Source: Phoebastria nigripes (taxonomy: Eukaryota; Chordata; Aves; Procellariiformes; Diomedeidae). From it: a stretch of 64,000 bases of DNA. The stretch lies in assembly GCA_035582835.1 (NCBI GenBank), contig JAYKAV010002775.1, forward strand, positions 655,877 to 719,876, read 5' to 3'. The position numbers were made by a program, and so were the translations under genes. Numbering within the stretch: position 1 is the stretch's first letter; each line of letters starts with the position of its first letter. Below the pieces are notes generated by a model, which was not told the DNA's origin, made no database searches, and was given only the letters and a program-made list of their open reading frames with translations. This document shows positions 10,836 through 25,800 of this stretch, in pieces.

Positions 10836-13800
10836 GTACTGTATTCTGGCACCCTTAAAACACGCGGGCAAGGGGGGTGGTGGTGGTGGGAGTCACCTGT
10901 GGGTTTGGGGGTTGTCATTCTCCTCCTGTAGATGCCATCTTTTGTTTGGTTTTGGGGAAGGTGTTTTGGGGCTTGTTTCTCACAGTAGCTGAAATCTTCT
11001 TTGTGTCCCAAGGCTTCAGCTTCTCTGCTGCCCACTATCCTCTTTGCACTTGCAGAAATGGGAGGTTTGGATGTGTATGTGGAGGAGGAAAAGAGTCTCC
11101 ATTACTGAAGCAAACCTTTCATTCCTGCATTTCATCTCTCTTGAGTTTTAGGAAATTCCTGTATTTTGGTTAGGAAATTAGACTCTAGCTAGCTGTGTAA
11201 TCAGGTGGCTGCGCTCTGAATTCTGTTCTTGGATAATAGCAGAATATTCACTGGGTGCTAGTTAAAAAAGGGAAAAAAACAACCCACAAGACATTGGTGA
11301 TTTCCCCCAATTATTTCTATGACCGTTTTACCCAAAGAACTATTTTGGAAACAGCTGTGAAATACACATACCGACATACTTGTTTCTAAGGTTTTGTGAG
11401 TCCTGCATTACTGTTTCAGAACATTACAGGGCATTTCCATGTAATTTGAGTTTTTCTTAAGGTTGTTTTGTATACATCTGAATGACTGTATGTACATACA
11501 TACATACATACACACACATGCTTTTTTACTTTAGCATTGTAGATAAGAGATTGATTTTTTTCAAAGCTGTTTCTTACTTGAGTAGCTGTCTTAGCAGGGA
11601 TATTTGAATATCTTGGTGCTGTTGTGTGTGCTCATCAGTTACTGGATGACACCTGGCACTGTAGTTGAGCTGTACTTGAGACTAATTTTGGATACCTTGT
11701 GCAAAAGTACTTAAGTGTTATTTTCTGTTAATTTTGGGGAAAAACAACAGTCGGAGATTTCTTCAACACTTGAAATAACAAAGTTTACTCTTGTCTGCCA
11801 AAACGAAATAAAACTCCACGTAGCATAAAGATGTCTTGGAGATTACCTCACTCTTTGGTCCATTGCGGTGGTGTGCATGTGCTGGACATTAGGTAAACAT
11901 TACGAATTATGATAGTTTTGCATTACAGTAATAAAGCAGTGCAAATTGTGATATTTTAGTTATTGCCATATCANGAAAAAATTCTTTAACTCAGTTGCTT
12001 GACAGTTAGTTTATATAATGGACTAAAGTATTTTTTAATACCTTAGTAAGTCCTCTCTAATCTCTTAAACTTTTTGTTTTAAGTGAAAAACTCCTATGTG
12101 TGATGTTGGAGGATAGAGCAGAAAGGCCTCCATAATTTTTCTCCCAGTTGCCTTAAACCAAATAAACAAACAGATAGAATACCCAGGAGTGTTTAGCTAC
12201 AGATAATTATTTCAAGGGTTGTAAATAGTATTAAATGCGAGGAGGTGTTTCTTTGGCATACATGTTGTCCATGATTGACAAGTCAAATATATGCATTTGA
12301 AATTATTCCATTGCTTTGAAAGTGTATACATGTGTGAACAAAATACATGTATCTTCGTGCACGTGTATATTATATTCATGTTTGTGTGTTTGTACGTAAA
12401 CATTCATTTCCAATTTTAGAGCAGCAGAACGATTTTTAACTAGGTGTATCGACACAATTGAAAAGCAAACTTCGTTTATTTTGCAATTCAGATTCCAAAA
12501 TAACCCTAATAAAATTATATACAGAATGGAAAATATTATTTCAGTAATCGGTCATAGATAGTGCTTGTAATCACTGTACCTGACTGTGTTGTCAGATTTG
12601 GGGAAACTTCTTAAATCATTGGGGGTGGCAGTTGGTGGTAGAATTATGGTTATGCTTTCATTTTTTGAATTGTATGACCAGCCACAGCTCTGCCTGGCTA
12701 GTTTTGATGTGATTGCATTACAGTTGATTTCTCTGATACGGTTGAGATTATAACTGTCAGATCTTGGAGAACAGAGCCGCAGAGTGGGATCCTTTCTAAT
12801 TTGAGTTCTTTACAGTCAGGGATGCATACTGAGAGGTTTTCCAGGCTTGTCTTAATTCTCCCTAATGGAATGCCGTGTGATCAGAATTTATCAGGCTTTG
12901 CATTCCAAGTGAAGTGTCTCACAGAGCTAGCTTCCAATAGGGAACGAATGGAAGGGTGAAGATTACTAATAAAGATTGGACTTAAATCCTTCCACTTGCT
13001 GTCCCACCAACTTTCTCCTCCCACTGTAAGTACAAAAATGATAAAAAGCTCGAATGCATGTGCTTTGGATCAGCTCTGAAAACTGGGAGCTTTTCCATTT
13101 TGCATGTCACAGTCAAGGTGATAGCTGCAGAGGTAATTTTAACATTGGCCAGCAGGAGTGTCTAGACCACACTTATATGTGGTCCAGTGAAACCAGAAAC
13201 TTGTTTTTGTCATGGTCTTTCAATAATGTAACCCTTAAAATTTTATTAAAGTGGTCCTGCTTTTAGAATCTGTGTATTCTAAAGTGAAAACTTTCAAGGG
13301 CTATTATTAAGGAGTGTAATCAATAAGCTTAATTTCTTTCAAATTGTAGTTACTCAGCAGGCATTGACTTGTCCTAATCATGTCTTTAAAAGAGTTTTGA
13401 AAACAGTATTTTTTTTTCTGTCTGTTGCAGATCCCTTTTTACTTTTGGCATTTGTGCTTTTAGGGTGCTTCATTGTAGCAGACGAATTATTGATCAGCTA
13501 AACTTTACTGTAAACTGTAGGAAGAGTTTGCCCACTCAGCAGCTGCTGACTTTTTGACTTTACCTTATTGTGTTCCAGGGAAGACTGGTAATAATAATTC
13601 TTAAATTCTGCCTAGTAGAACGTATTGCTAATTTTCGGATTACCCTGACGTAATCTTTAATTGCATCATTGGATTCTGTCTCTTGCCTTTTGTGTACTAA
13701 ATGGCACTTTTGAGTTTAGGGCAAAAATGGCATAGAAAGTAGCATAGTAAAATAAAGTTTGAAAACTATTTCACTTCAAAAAGCCAATCTGCTTTGAATT

Positions 13801-16800
13801 GCTGAAAGGTTTATCAAATTTCCTGCACAAATATCTAAATCTGTGCATTTTTTTTCAGCATGATTATTATCTTATTTTCAAAGGTTGGTCATCATTTTAT
13901 TGTATTTTCAAGTTCATAGCCTACAGCTCAAATAATGCATACCTTTTGAAGTATGAATGCTTGGAAGTAAGTCTTAAGGTAACTTGCATGAAATCAGAGG
14001 AAGAACTTGAAGGAATGGTGGGGGTTGGAGGCAGTTTATTCTGAGAGTTCAAAAGCAGGGAGGTTCATTGAGGGAGAGGAAGCAGACCAATATAAGGTTG
14101 CTGGAAAAGAGGGATTTCTGAGAGTTTACTTCTCAAATACAAATACGCCACATGGTTGCTGAGCACAGCAAGGTGTGTTTTGGGGCTTTTTTAAGGTGTG
14201 TTTTGGGGCTTTTTTAAGGTGTGTTTTGGGGCTTTTTTCCATGAAGCGAGAGTGATTAGAATAGGCATGTGTATGTTGTGACCACACTGGTAAAAGCAAA
14301 TGCAGAATACATTGCCATCATGTGCTGTAGATTTAGTTTGAACCAGAGCAGAGTGTTCCCATTTCTGTGTTTTTATCCATTTTCTGAATGCAGAATAAAG
14401 TCAGGAGGAAATAGTAACAAAGTCTAATGATGATGAGCTGAAGCTTGAAGATGTCTTTCATGCCGTTGCTCTAGATTTATTCATAAAATGTGTAGAATGG
14501 CCCAAATAAGTATTTGAATTTGTTTTGCAGTAATAAGCGGTTCCTTCTTGAAAAAAGAATTATTCAGCTGAAAGCATTAATTGAATTGAAACGTTCCATC
14601 TTTTGGCATCGTATAAAACTTGCTAGAAAGCAGTCCAGTTTGTTTCAGCCCACCAAAGCTGCATGTCCCGTAGCATGTGGACTAAATTAACTACTGTCTT
14701 CTCCTGTGGAAAGGATGTATATACCAAGATACCCGATGTATGTACTTACAATATGATTTCATTGTATCTTCCCAAATTTGTATGCTGCAGACAGAATAGA
14801 ATGTATTGTAACCTTCATTTGAAATGTCATTCCTCTAGCATTACTTCTCTAGGGCATGAACGACTGTTGAAAAACTACTGGCACGGTCCCTTGTTCTAAT
14901 ATTCTCCTTAATTCTGTCCATCTTGTTTACACTTGGTACTTCTCCTTCCATCCTACCCTGACATGCTTTCATTTGTTCTTTGCCCTCCCGTTTACCCCAG
15001 TTCTCCCTGCCTTCCTTTGAAAGTGGCTCAGGACCAGAACTCCACAGTATCTCATCCCACACCACAAAAGGAGGATTTTTTTTCATGTGCCCTGTGCAGT
15101 AGGTACTGAACTTTGAAAGGTGCCTGCCTGCAAGGCTGCACAACCACATGATTTAGATGGAACTTCATGCTAGGCTTTACGGGTGTTTTCTAATGGAAGA
15201 GCAAGAGAATAATGATTTACTGGAGATGGGGGAGTAACCAAATTTATAATAAACTGTGTTTATTTTTTACAGCTATGCTTGGTTAGCTCAGGTAGTGCTG
15301 CATTTGATATATTAAATATATACTGTCTGTTGAAAAGCAAACCTTCAGTATAGTTTTGTTTGTAGACTCCTGTTGATAATTGACACCGTGTATGTGTAAA
15401 CACATTCAACTACATCTTGGTTGTGCAAATCTTCTAAATAATAAGAGGTAGAAGAAGCTAGGCTAGTCTGTATCCTTGTAGGACAGTTACCTGTTGTGTT
15501 TAAAACTTTGGGCATTAATTCATAACAAGAACGCTATATGGTATAACCATGCAATATGGCATAAGCTGTCCTAGACTTACCCTTCTTAGGAGTCGGTGCT
15601 ATTTACTGTGGAGGCATACAAGGTAGAAACTTGTTTTCCAGTTCTAATGTTAGTACTCAAACTGAAGCTTTGACTTGCAGGGAATGTGTCTGTCTGTCTC
15701 CCTCTCTCGTCTGTATTCTCTTCTCAGCTACAATTCTTGGCGATGAAAGCAAATTGGATCCAGCCTGCAGCTTTGTTGGGTTGTCCTTCCACAGAGCAAG
15801 TGACTTCACTTAAATTCCTAAAGCGCACACTTTCTGTGGGATCACCTGATTCATTTCTTCACTGAAGTATATGATGTAGTATCTGCCATTAGAAAGATAT
15901 GTGGCTAGAAATGGGGCTCGTTTACCAAGTGATCAGAAAGAAAGTTTGGACGTTTGTCTTCGATTGCTTTTTCATTAAAATCGAGGAGTAAATGCTCATT
16001 GAAGAATGCTCTGCCATGAGAATAGCTGAATGCATTTGAAGCTTTCTGGAAGTATAGATGATAGCACCTTACCCAGCTCTGTTGGCAACAGGTGTTTTGA
16101 TGTACATTTCATAAGACTGCTGAGCACTAATGCAGGTTTGTGAGCATAAAACAGTCACCCAAAGGTGTTTTCTGGTATGGCCTCCTTAATGGCAGTCTTT
16201 ACCGAAACCACTTTTGAAGGTGATCTTGTGTAGTTTAGCCTTGCTATTGGCTCCTGTAGAATCCAAAAGAGAAGAAAGAATATTTTGAAGGCAACTTTCT
16301 GGCATGTTACAAGTTGGCATTTGCATCCTGCGCTTTGGGGAGTGAGTTTAGCATCCTACGCTCCGCATTTGGCCTGCGGCACGCAAGAGTCTGTGAAAGT
16401 ACCGTCTCATTCATAGAGGTATTCCCTGATAGATGTTCCACCTACAGTTGAGTGGTGACTCCTGAAGAAGTCGAGATTTTGCAAGCTAAGCCTGTAGAAC
16501 ACCAATAACAGACCAGCCTGTGTGTTGAGATACCTGGGTGTAGTGGGGATTATCTCTGTGAATTCCAGCTTCTGTGGATGTGGAGTCTGTCATAGAAGAT
16601 ACGAATCAGCTGGCATGTAAGAGCTACCAATAGAAAATTGAAAAGCGAACACCAAGATGCTACGTAGAGCCTGGAAGGAAGAACTTCTTGTGGCTGTAGC
16701 AATGATAAGACACTGATACTATCAGTGACTCGATTATTTGATACATGCAGCGTTCCATTGTTTGTCATTTTCATATCAGATTTTTAAACTGCAGTCTTTA

Positions 16801-19800
16801 AATCCCTTTATATAAATTTTTGCAAGTGTTTGTGTTTTGCTTAGAACTACAAAGACGACAGCTTTTTCTATAGAAAATGTAGTTTGAGATGATGTTATGC
16901 CATTCACAGATAAATGAAGTCCTAGTAACGGGGCTTATAGATGCGTCGAGAACACTGGATAAAAGGAGTGAATAAGTTTCTCTGAAACATTGGTGTTCTG
17001 ATCCGTGATTTTGTTGGGGGTTATAGTTCAAATACCAAGTACAGAAACCTGATGTCTTTGCAAACTGTGGGTTGAAAGCTGAGTGAAAATGCTGAGAACT
17101 TACGCATCCAAACTTGCTGCTTTGTACCTCGTATGCAGGTGCTGGTGCTCCGCTGCATCCTGGAGTGAAGGGAAGGAATTGTCGTAGCTGTAATTGTGTG
17201 GATGTCCAGTCCAGTGGTTGGGTGACGCAGGATAAGTAGACAGAGTGAGAATGACCATCTTGTCTTTGTCTCGTCTGCAGTGATCTCCTTTTATAAATGA
17301 TTTTACTCAGAACAAGCACCTAAGCAGATTGTTAGAGTAAGCCCCCTTCCATTGCTTAAGTTTTAAATAATCTATTGTTGGGAATTAATGGTCATCATCA
17401 TCTGTCATTAGTGAGGGGATGAAAACTTGTTAGCAGTTTTGTGTGTTACAAAAATCTCATACAGTAAGATTGAAAGAATGAATTTATGGGGTGTAATTTA
17501 ATGATGTATGACTATTTTTACTTCTTCTTTTGCCTTTTATCCTGAATTGGTTTATAACACCATGTTTTAGAATATAGTGCATTCCATTGCCTTACCGAGA
17601 TCCAGTAAACTCTGGAGTGGATTGTGGTAACGCCATGATAAATATTACCATGCACAGTAGTAAGAAAGTTTATGCAAAGGGACGATATAGCAAACTCCTT
17701 TATTCCTGGAAGAATTAAATGGCATATAAGATCTCTGTAGAGGTGACAGGATATTAGAATTTTTAGATCTTCATATACAATACTCTAAACAATTGTCTGG
17801 ATAGTAATTTATTTGTGTTTAAAACAAGAAAGACTATGATAAACTTCCCAGGACTACAGTTTGTCTTGTAGAATAGTAAGTATATATAAAGGAACAAAAG
17901 AGCAATTATGAGCTACGTATCCTTTGTAGAAGTTGAATCAGTGGAGTCCTTAGCATGTCCTCAATAGAACTGTTCTGTTCATTTCATCTTTTACATACAA
18001 CTAAGAGGAAATCTACTGATCTTTATAGTCTTATTAGAATTTAAAGTCCTCACTGATACTTTTGCTGCTTATGCTTTTTAATAATGAAAACTTCATATGT
18101 ACCAAATGTACTGTACAATCTTTAGAAAATCGTTGATAAGACCTGAACTTCAGGAAACTGACTTTAGGTTTTTACTTATTTGAGTATGTACAGTGATTGG
18201 GGGGGGGGGGGAAAAAAAAACAAGCCCCCCCCCCCAAGCCCCAAACAAAAAAACAACCATCCAACAAACAAACAAAACCCCAAAACCCCGCATTCATGGT
18301 TCCTCTAAATGATTTCTCAGAACATTAGAGGTCTGTGATCAGAATAGTAACTCTGGAATAGAATCCTGTAGCTGTCTTTTAATAAAGGACTTCTTTTGCA
18401 TTGTGAGCTAGTAGCAACAGGAGATTGTAGATTGAGATTGAGGACTGATGTGTTTGAATTCCCCTTTCTTGACCGAAGTATTAAGATCTGTATTTCTTCA
18501 CCATGCAAATTGTGATACTCCAATATCACATTTGCAGAATAAAGAAGCAATTCTGTGTCTTAAAATTGTTGGTTTTCTTCTCAGCCATCTATTAAGTGCT
18601 CGTTTTTCTAATATTTTCCTTTTTTTAAAGGATCTACCTTGACAGTAACAGAATTAAATTGCTTAACTTTCCATTATTTTATCAGTGGCTGATGAAGGCT
18701 TTAGGAAATCGAGAAGCTGTTTATTTGAGAAGTTGTTTTTAAGTGCATTTTCTTCTAGATGTCCAAGTCTTTTTCATGTTTTGCCTTACATGCTTCCCTG
18801 TGGTGACAGGAATTTTCTTCGAAAGGATCAAATAGTCATCCTAGAAATAAAAGAAACATTAACCTTAAAACAGCCACAATATCATATTTTATATCAAGTA
18901 AATATTTATTGTATGCAGGAAAAAATGTACTTTCACGCATCTTACTCTCTTCCAGATTTGGTTTCAAATGTTCTTTGTTACTTGAACAAACACCTTTTTT
19001 AGGTTTTGGAGCAATATGGTATTGTCATCCAAAGGAATTACTTTCAAATTGCAACTGAATAGTTACAGTTAAGATTTACATACAAGTCTTTCAAATCTCT
19101 AAAGCATAGTAAGCTTACAACAATTGATTCTTCTGATACTCTTTTTTTAATAATATTAGGATTATCAAACTGGGATATCCCGGTTCTTGAATGAGAGAGA
19201 TGTATGTATGTATATAAAAACACTGACTTTGTCAAGTAAACAAACTGCTTCATATAATTGAATTTTAAAAGATAACTGAACTTTTTAAGCCTAAATATGA
19301 AAGAGAGAACTGTGCTAATGTGTATAAAAGTTTGGGAAACTAGTTGGGACGGCTGTATTGTACAAGCTGGATTTATAAGCAAATAAACTAAGGCAAGCCA
19401 ATTTATCGTGAGATAAAAGACAAAACATAAAGGACAGTAACTGGAAAAATGGAAACGGAAATAAGCATTTTTATAATGACCAATGTATGTTTAACGTTAA
19501 AAGGCTTCTGTTTTATTAAGTACACGCCTGCATTGATAAGGGCAGTCAAATCTTAAATAATACTTCGTAGCAAAATTGAAGAGAATATATTTTGGAAATG
19601 TAAGTTACTGAGAACGGTTACATTTTCATGGAAAAAGATGAGTGCACTTTTTGGGAGGTCTCCCTGGTTTCTGGATTAACATTCTGATAATGTTACTGTC
19701 AAACGAAGCATGATGTTTGGTTTGATTTCTCTTGTGAATAAATCACAGGTTTAAGGTTAGTTGATAATGTTTTTGCTGATTAAAATGTCTTTGAAAGACT

Positions 19801-22800
19801 AACAGTTTCAGAGGCGATTTAAAAAAAAAAAAAAGAGGCTTTTTCTTCTGAATTAAGGCGATTGAATGAAATCTTACTGCATTATATGTAGCTCTCGCCT
19901 TCCTGCAGTTTCTCCATCCCGTTTTCTTCCCTGTCCCCTACTTGCATAAACAGCAAATTCTCTTAGTTCCATCAGGCTTTATTCTCATTTTAGTATTTCC
20001 AATCTTTGTATTTTTTTTCTGATCCATGTTCTTTGGGGTGCCAATAACTGACAAAGGTACAATCAAGATTACACTTCTGTGCCTTTTTCCAAAGGCACCG
20101 GGATTTGGGGAAGGAGAAGGGGTTGGGACTTGCCATCCTTAGGATACCTTGAATTATCCTAGATGGGCTAAGTGTTGGAGATGGTGCTCTTTATACTGAG
20201 GATCAGATTCTTGAGAATGCTGATCCATTGTCATGTGGTGAACTACAGTAGACATCTTTCAGTCCTTTCATTACCACAGTTATTTCAGAGGCAGTAGGAT
20301 CAAGACCAAAGACAAGGATATGAAATTACATATGTTTTCTCATGGTCATTAGTTTGCTTTATTGGTCACGTCAGTGTTCAGCAGAAGTTCCCCTCAGCTG
20401 CAAAGGGGTAACTGCAGAGTGCACCAGTGTATAAGCATCAGAGAGTGTGTTGTCTTTCAGAGGTTGCTTTGGTATATTCCTGCTTATCTGTCTTATCTCT
20501 GGAAATACAAAATTAAGCCATTGAAACCTTCGCCTTGTTTTTTGCTCTGTGAGATTTTATTTCTTTAAAAAAGTCCTTGTTATTTGCCTATTGTATTTCA
20601 AGTATCTTGAAAAAAACCTGATATAGACAGGAGTGGCGAAGAAGGAGGAAATTCTGAGTTTCTCACTTATCTCTAGCTATGAATCCTCCTGTTGGTTTAA
20701 TATTCACTCTGGTCATGTTTTTTTGCAGCAGCAGATAATGGAGGGACTGCATCTGGTGGCACATCAGGAATCCCTCCCAGCAATCCTGCTGGGAATTCCA
20801 AGTCAGCGGCAAGGAACCTGGGCTCCTCAGCTGGAGAGAAGGAGGAAGGAAAGAAGGTCAGACGGCAGTGGGAATCGTGGAGTACAGAGGACAAAAATAC
20901 TTTCTTCGAGGGACTGTATGAGGTACACATAGAGGAAAATAACAAGCTTAGATGGCTTCATTTAGTACCTGGATATTCCTAAAGAAGGTTGATTCAATTG
21001 AGATTTGCAGGAGCAAAATGCATACGTACACATATGCATTTGTTTGTCTATGCGTATGTGTCTATACAGTTGGCTATAAACCAGCTGTCAATCAAAGCCA
21101 CATTTCAAAAGTGTCAAGCTTTTTTTTTGTTTTGACATACACAGGAAATATTTGTGAGTTTTATTCACGAACGTTGACGATAATTTAAATTATTTTTCAA
21201 TTATGGTTCTGTTTCAAATGAGAAATAAATAAATAATGTCCCCATCTCAACTTTCAAAAGCAACACACTTATGCGGTAATATTAGCAAACAAGAAAATAT
21301 GTTCTGTTCTAATAAGAATTGTAGGCACTGTGTTTAGTCTTTGACCATGAAAAGTTTTGTACTAGGGCTGAGAGACAAAGAAAAGTTAGATCATCTTATC
21401 TTTTATCTCATGTGATGTATACGATGTATTCTTCGTTGTCTTGTTCTGATGATTATTTTAAAAGCACTTCTGTTATGAAAATACATACTAAAGGTGAAAA
21501 CAAAAGAAATGGTGGTGGGTTTTCTTTGCATGTGTGCATCTTCTTAAAAATATTTTTTTTAGTGGTAGGCATGATTCACGTGTATATATTTTGTGGACAA
21601 AATGAACGCTTAAACACTTTTCTTCTTTTAACTCCTCTGACTTGCAGTAATACTCCTGGGAATCATGTAATTTTTAAGTCCTTTCATCACTCAAAGAAAA
21701 TTTTTTTTTTTTTTTTTTTTTTTTTTNTCTCACTGTTGGGATGCAGAGCCCAACCAGTAAGCCCTGTTTATGTTCCACTCATATTGCCCAATGTGCAATG
21801 TTAATGTTACTGTGGAACCGGGAGCTTGCATTGCAGGTCCCTGCCCTTAAGCAGGATTACTGAAGAGCAGATCAGGTTTCTCGCATCTCTTCTGCTGTTA
21901 CCCTTCGCTGGTTCAGGAGTTGCTATGCTGTTTGGTTTGCATTATCAAGTTGTGATTGGTGGCAGTCTCTTTTTTTTTTTTTTTTTTTTTTTCCCCTTGA
22001 ATGCTGAGGAAAAAGTTCAAAAATTTGCTCTAAGATGGATTTGGGACTCAGTTTGTTTGGTCCCCCACTTGCATTCATTTTGTGTCACTACCTTTCAAAA
22101 GAAGTTTTCACACTTTGTTTTTAAATCAGTTCCAACCTTTTTTGAATACTAAGGCATTTTGTGATAGCAGGATTTCAATGATAATGTATATAAAATTAAA
22201 TTCTCCTCTTTTGAACTCCAAGGATTTTATAGGAATTGGCTAGTTTTAAAGGGACACTTAGATGTCTCATTTTTATTTTTACCCCAAGAATAAACTTCTG
22301 AATGACCTACAGTGTAAAAATGTGTTTTCTGTAAGAAGTTTTTTATTTTTATTTTTTAAAAAATATAATACTTTCCGTCATTATTTGAAACTCAAATTTT
22401 GTACTCCTAATAACCGAAACATAAAATTTACTGTAAATAAAAGTGAAGCTGTTAAATATAATAGGCTTNTCATTCGTCCTAGTCAGAAATGCAGGTAGGA
22501 GGGAGAGGGGGGAAAATGCAGAGGAAAGTAAAGAAAGCTAAATGAGAAAGTCAGTATTTTCAATTCTGCTACTTAGGACATTTATGAGTAAAGTGTTTTT
22601 TTTAAAAGTTTGCTAGCAACTTACAGTTTTTATTTTGAAACCGTTCAAGAAATTGGAAAGTAATTTATTTGGCATCTATAATACATTTTATATAAATTAA
22701 GGAAACCAGTGTCATTCTTGTGCTGTTGAGTTCTGATACCCATGAACCATGGGTACCCATTGAAATCTAACTTCCCACAAAGAACCCCAAAAGTCCCTCA

Positions 22801-25800
22801 TGTTGTTTGAGTTGTCTTATGACAAGATACAAGCTTGGTTTTGAGTATTTGGATTTGTTTTATTTATTCTTCAGCATGGGAAGGACTTTGAAGCTATCCA
22901 GAACAACATTGCCCTGAAATACAAGAAGAAAGGCAAACCAGCAAGCATGGTGAAGAATAAGGAACAGGTCCGCCATTTCTACTACCGCACCTGGCACAAG
23001 ATCTCAAAGTACATTGACTTTGATAATGGTTAGTATGCAATGAAATGGGCTTAGTGTAGAGCTCACAATCTCGTGAGGGTTGGAGTCCTGCCTTTTAGTG
23101 CCATCATGGAGGGTAGGAGTGGTGGAGATGAGAAAATAAATACTGAATAGGATGTCTGTGAACATGTCTTATTTTTATTAGCATGGCCATACTGAGGTTC
23201 ATGTTTTTTGAAAAATACTTTTCAAAAACTGGTTATTTGTATCACTGCTTTTATATCAATTCACCACACCATAATAAATGCTGATCCTACTCTTAATACT
23301 GGGGAAAAGCCAGGTTCAAGGAAATGTTTTTCTGTTCTCAGGAACACACCTTTGAGGACAGCTATCTAAATGTTAGTCAGGCATGACTTCATCAAGCAGA
23401 TTGACTCCAGCACTACTTTGCGCTTCTTGAGGGAAGGTAGAAATAAATAAATAGTCTGATACAAGTGTAAATGGTGAAATATTTGCTCACACTTTAAGTA
23501 AGCCTGCAATTGTATCATTGGTTCAGTAACTTAGGATTCCCAGTGCCATATTCCCCTCTTCCCATTCTTTTCCCTCCTTCCCCAGCTTGTTGAATAAAAA
23601 GGAAATTGGGAAGTCATATGAACTGCTAGTGGTGTTTTGTAACAATAATAGTAATATATGATCATTGATAATTGATTTTTGTCGAATGCATACTATTCAG
23701 TAACAGGCAGTGAGAATTCAAGTCAATTTGCGGGTAGCCTAATCTGAATAGCAGGTTAAAGAAATCTATTGCAGAGTGAACAGTTTTTACTAAGACCCGG
23801 TTCTTTTGACTTTTTTAAGGTATGAAGAATGTCAGTTCTCCCATTAGCTTGTTGATCAAGTAAAGGTCTCTAGGGCTTTCCTGTCCTTCTGATGCTATAT
23901 TCTAAGTTGCATAAATCGTGGCAGTTTTATGGTGGTTGAATTTTTTGGTCTTTAAACAAATCTCTTTAAAATGAGCAAAAGTTTGGATAGTAAATTAATC
24001 TACATGATTTATGGCCAGAGCCTCTCCAGTTAAAAATAAGTTACTAATGAGAAATGGACTAGAAAAAAGCTGAAGGAGAGCAAAGTTAGTGTACAATATA
24101 GTCTCTTTATGAAATTGTTTTGTCTCTTCCTGAGATTATCTAAAGGGGGACTGGCACATTTAAAACACCTGTCATAAGGTGTATTTTTGAGTTCCTTTTT
24201 CAAAACAAGACAGCATTTTAAGATGAAACAAGCCATTAGTATTTTATTTAAAAACAAATGTTAAGCAAACACAGCATAGAATAACTTAAAAAAAAAAAAA
24301 AAAAAAGATGTCGTGGAGGAACTTCATCTGTTTTGTGGATAACATAAAGTTCTGTATCTATACCTACAAGGTCTGAAATCTCATTGGCTGTAGGAATTTA
24401 AGAATTAGTGCAGTAGTTTGATTAGCTTTAGTATTGGTAGAAATATGTGTGCCTGGATTTTGATATTAAAGAGTCTGCAAGTCAAAGAGAACTGAATTCT
24501 TGATGAATAGACAAGAATAAATATTTTATCTGATTTGTAAAGCACAAGACTGTCTTTCTGTGCTGTCATAGATATTTAGATCTATTAGCAATAATAGTGT
24601 CCACATCATGTGTGTTGATGAGAAAGGAGGAAAAAAAACTTGTAAAGTTGAATAAAATGTGTGCAATTCTTCATATCAAAATTTAGAATCTAGAATTTGC
24701 ATTAAATCTCTAAGGTGCATTCATGTGCACAGAAGATATTCTCTGTCTTCTGGAAAATTCAGACCTGCTTAATTTTCATATAAGAAAGAATTCTGTATGC
24801 ATTTTCTTAGGGGCATCTGGACATTTCCTTTAGAAATTGTAAACAGTTAAGTAATACTAGAGTTAGCTTTATTATGAATTAGCTTTATTTTGCGTACTGA
24901 ACTGTTGCGTATTTTTTTCAATTCTGTGGAAGCTGCTTTGTTTTTTCTGTAATCTAAAAAATGTTGCATTTCCCAGATGTTTAAGACACCAAAAGGAAAT
25001 TGGTGAACCCGTCTCATTATAGTGTTTCTTGAAACAGAACTTAGTCTTACCTTCGATGAGGTGTTTGTCTCATCATTGAAAATACAAATCATCTCATTTT
25101 CAGTGTTGAAATGAGTATCTGCAATGTCGCTGCATATAAGCGTCTGCAATCTGCATCTCACTTACACCTCTTCTGCTTTTCAGTGTTTTCTCAAGGGCTG
25201 AAAAAATCCTCCCTGGAGCTTTATGGCTTAATCTGCTATGGGGAACTAAGGAAAAAGATTGGGGGATGTGAGTATGAATGACTTAAAATTATTTGTATAT
25301 GGTAGAATCAGAAGGTCTACCTTTGAAGTTGGCAATGTCTAGTACAGTTTCACTTTTGAGTTATTCAGAATTTGTGTTCATTGTATTCTATTGCAGTAAT
25401 CTGTGGTATCATTTTTTCATTAAATGTATTTTTATTTTTAAAGACCTTCTTAATCTGTTGCATTAGTCCCCTTTTTCTTTGACAGATTTCTTCAGCTTTT
25501 GCTATCTGTGGAATGCAGTGCATGTAATACCCACAGATGGCAGGTACATGTATACGCAGCTTAGGTTATCTCTCTATTTTATTATTTTTGAAAACTAAGC
25601 AATTAAACGTGTAAATGATATAACTTACAGCCACAATTATTTCTGCCTATCTGGGCATGAGATAGGCAGAAATCTGGGATGGTGCCTTTCTCTAAGTTAG
25701 TCTCTAAATCTTTACTTATTGAACCCTGAAGATGAAAAAGCATTCCAATCATAATCAGAAATAACAACTTTACTGGCTAACCAAGATGCATTCTGACCTC

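Larger units (their letters stand above)
10836..20728 (+). other. CRAMP1: CRAMP1 intron 2 (9.9 kb), otherwise empty
   Basis: Apart from the dispersed repeat copy, the 23-bp tandem repeat, a CATA microsatellite near 11494-11520 and the homopolymer cluster, I see no exon, RNA gene or mobile element. Confidence 0.6.

Noticed and set aside
10877..11173. 98-codon open frame just inside CRAMP1 intron 2
   Set aside because: It starts without an ATG, is low-complexity, and lies downstream of the well-supported exon 2 donor.
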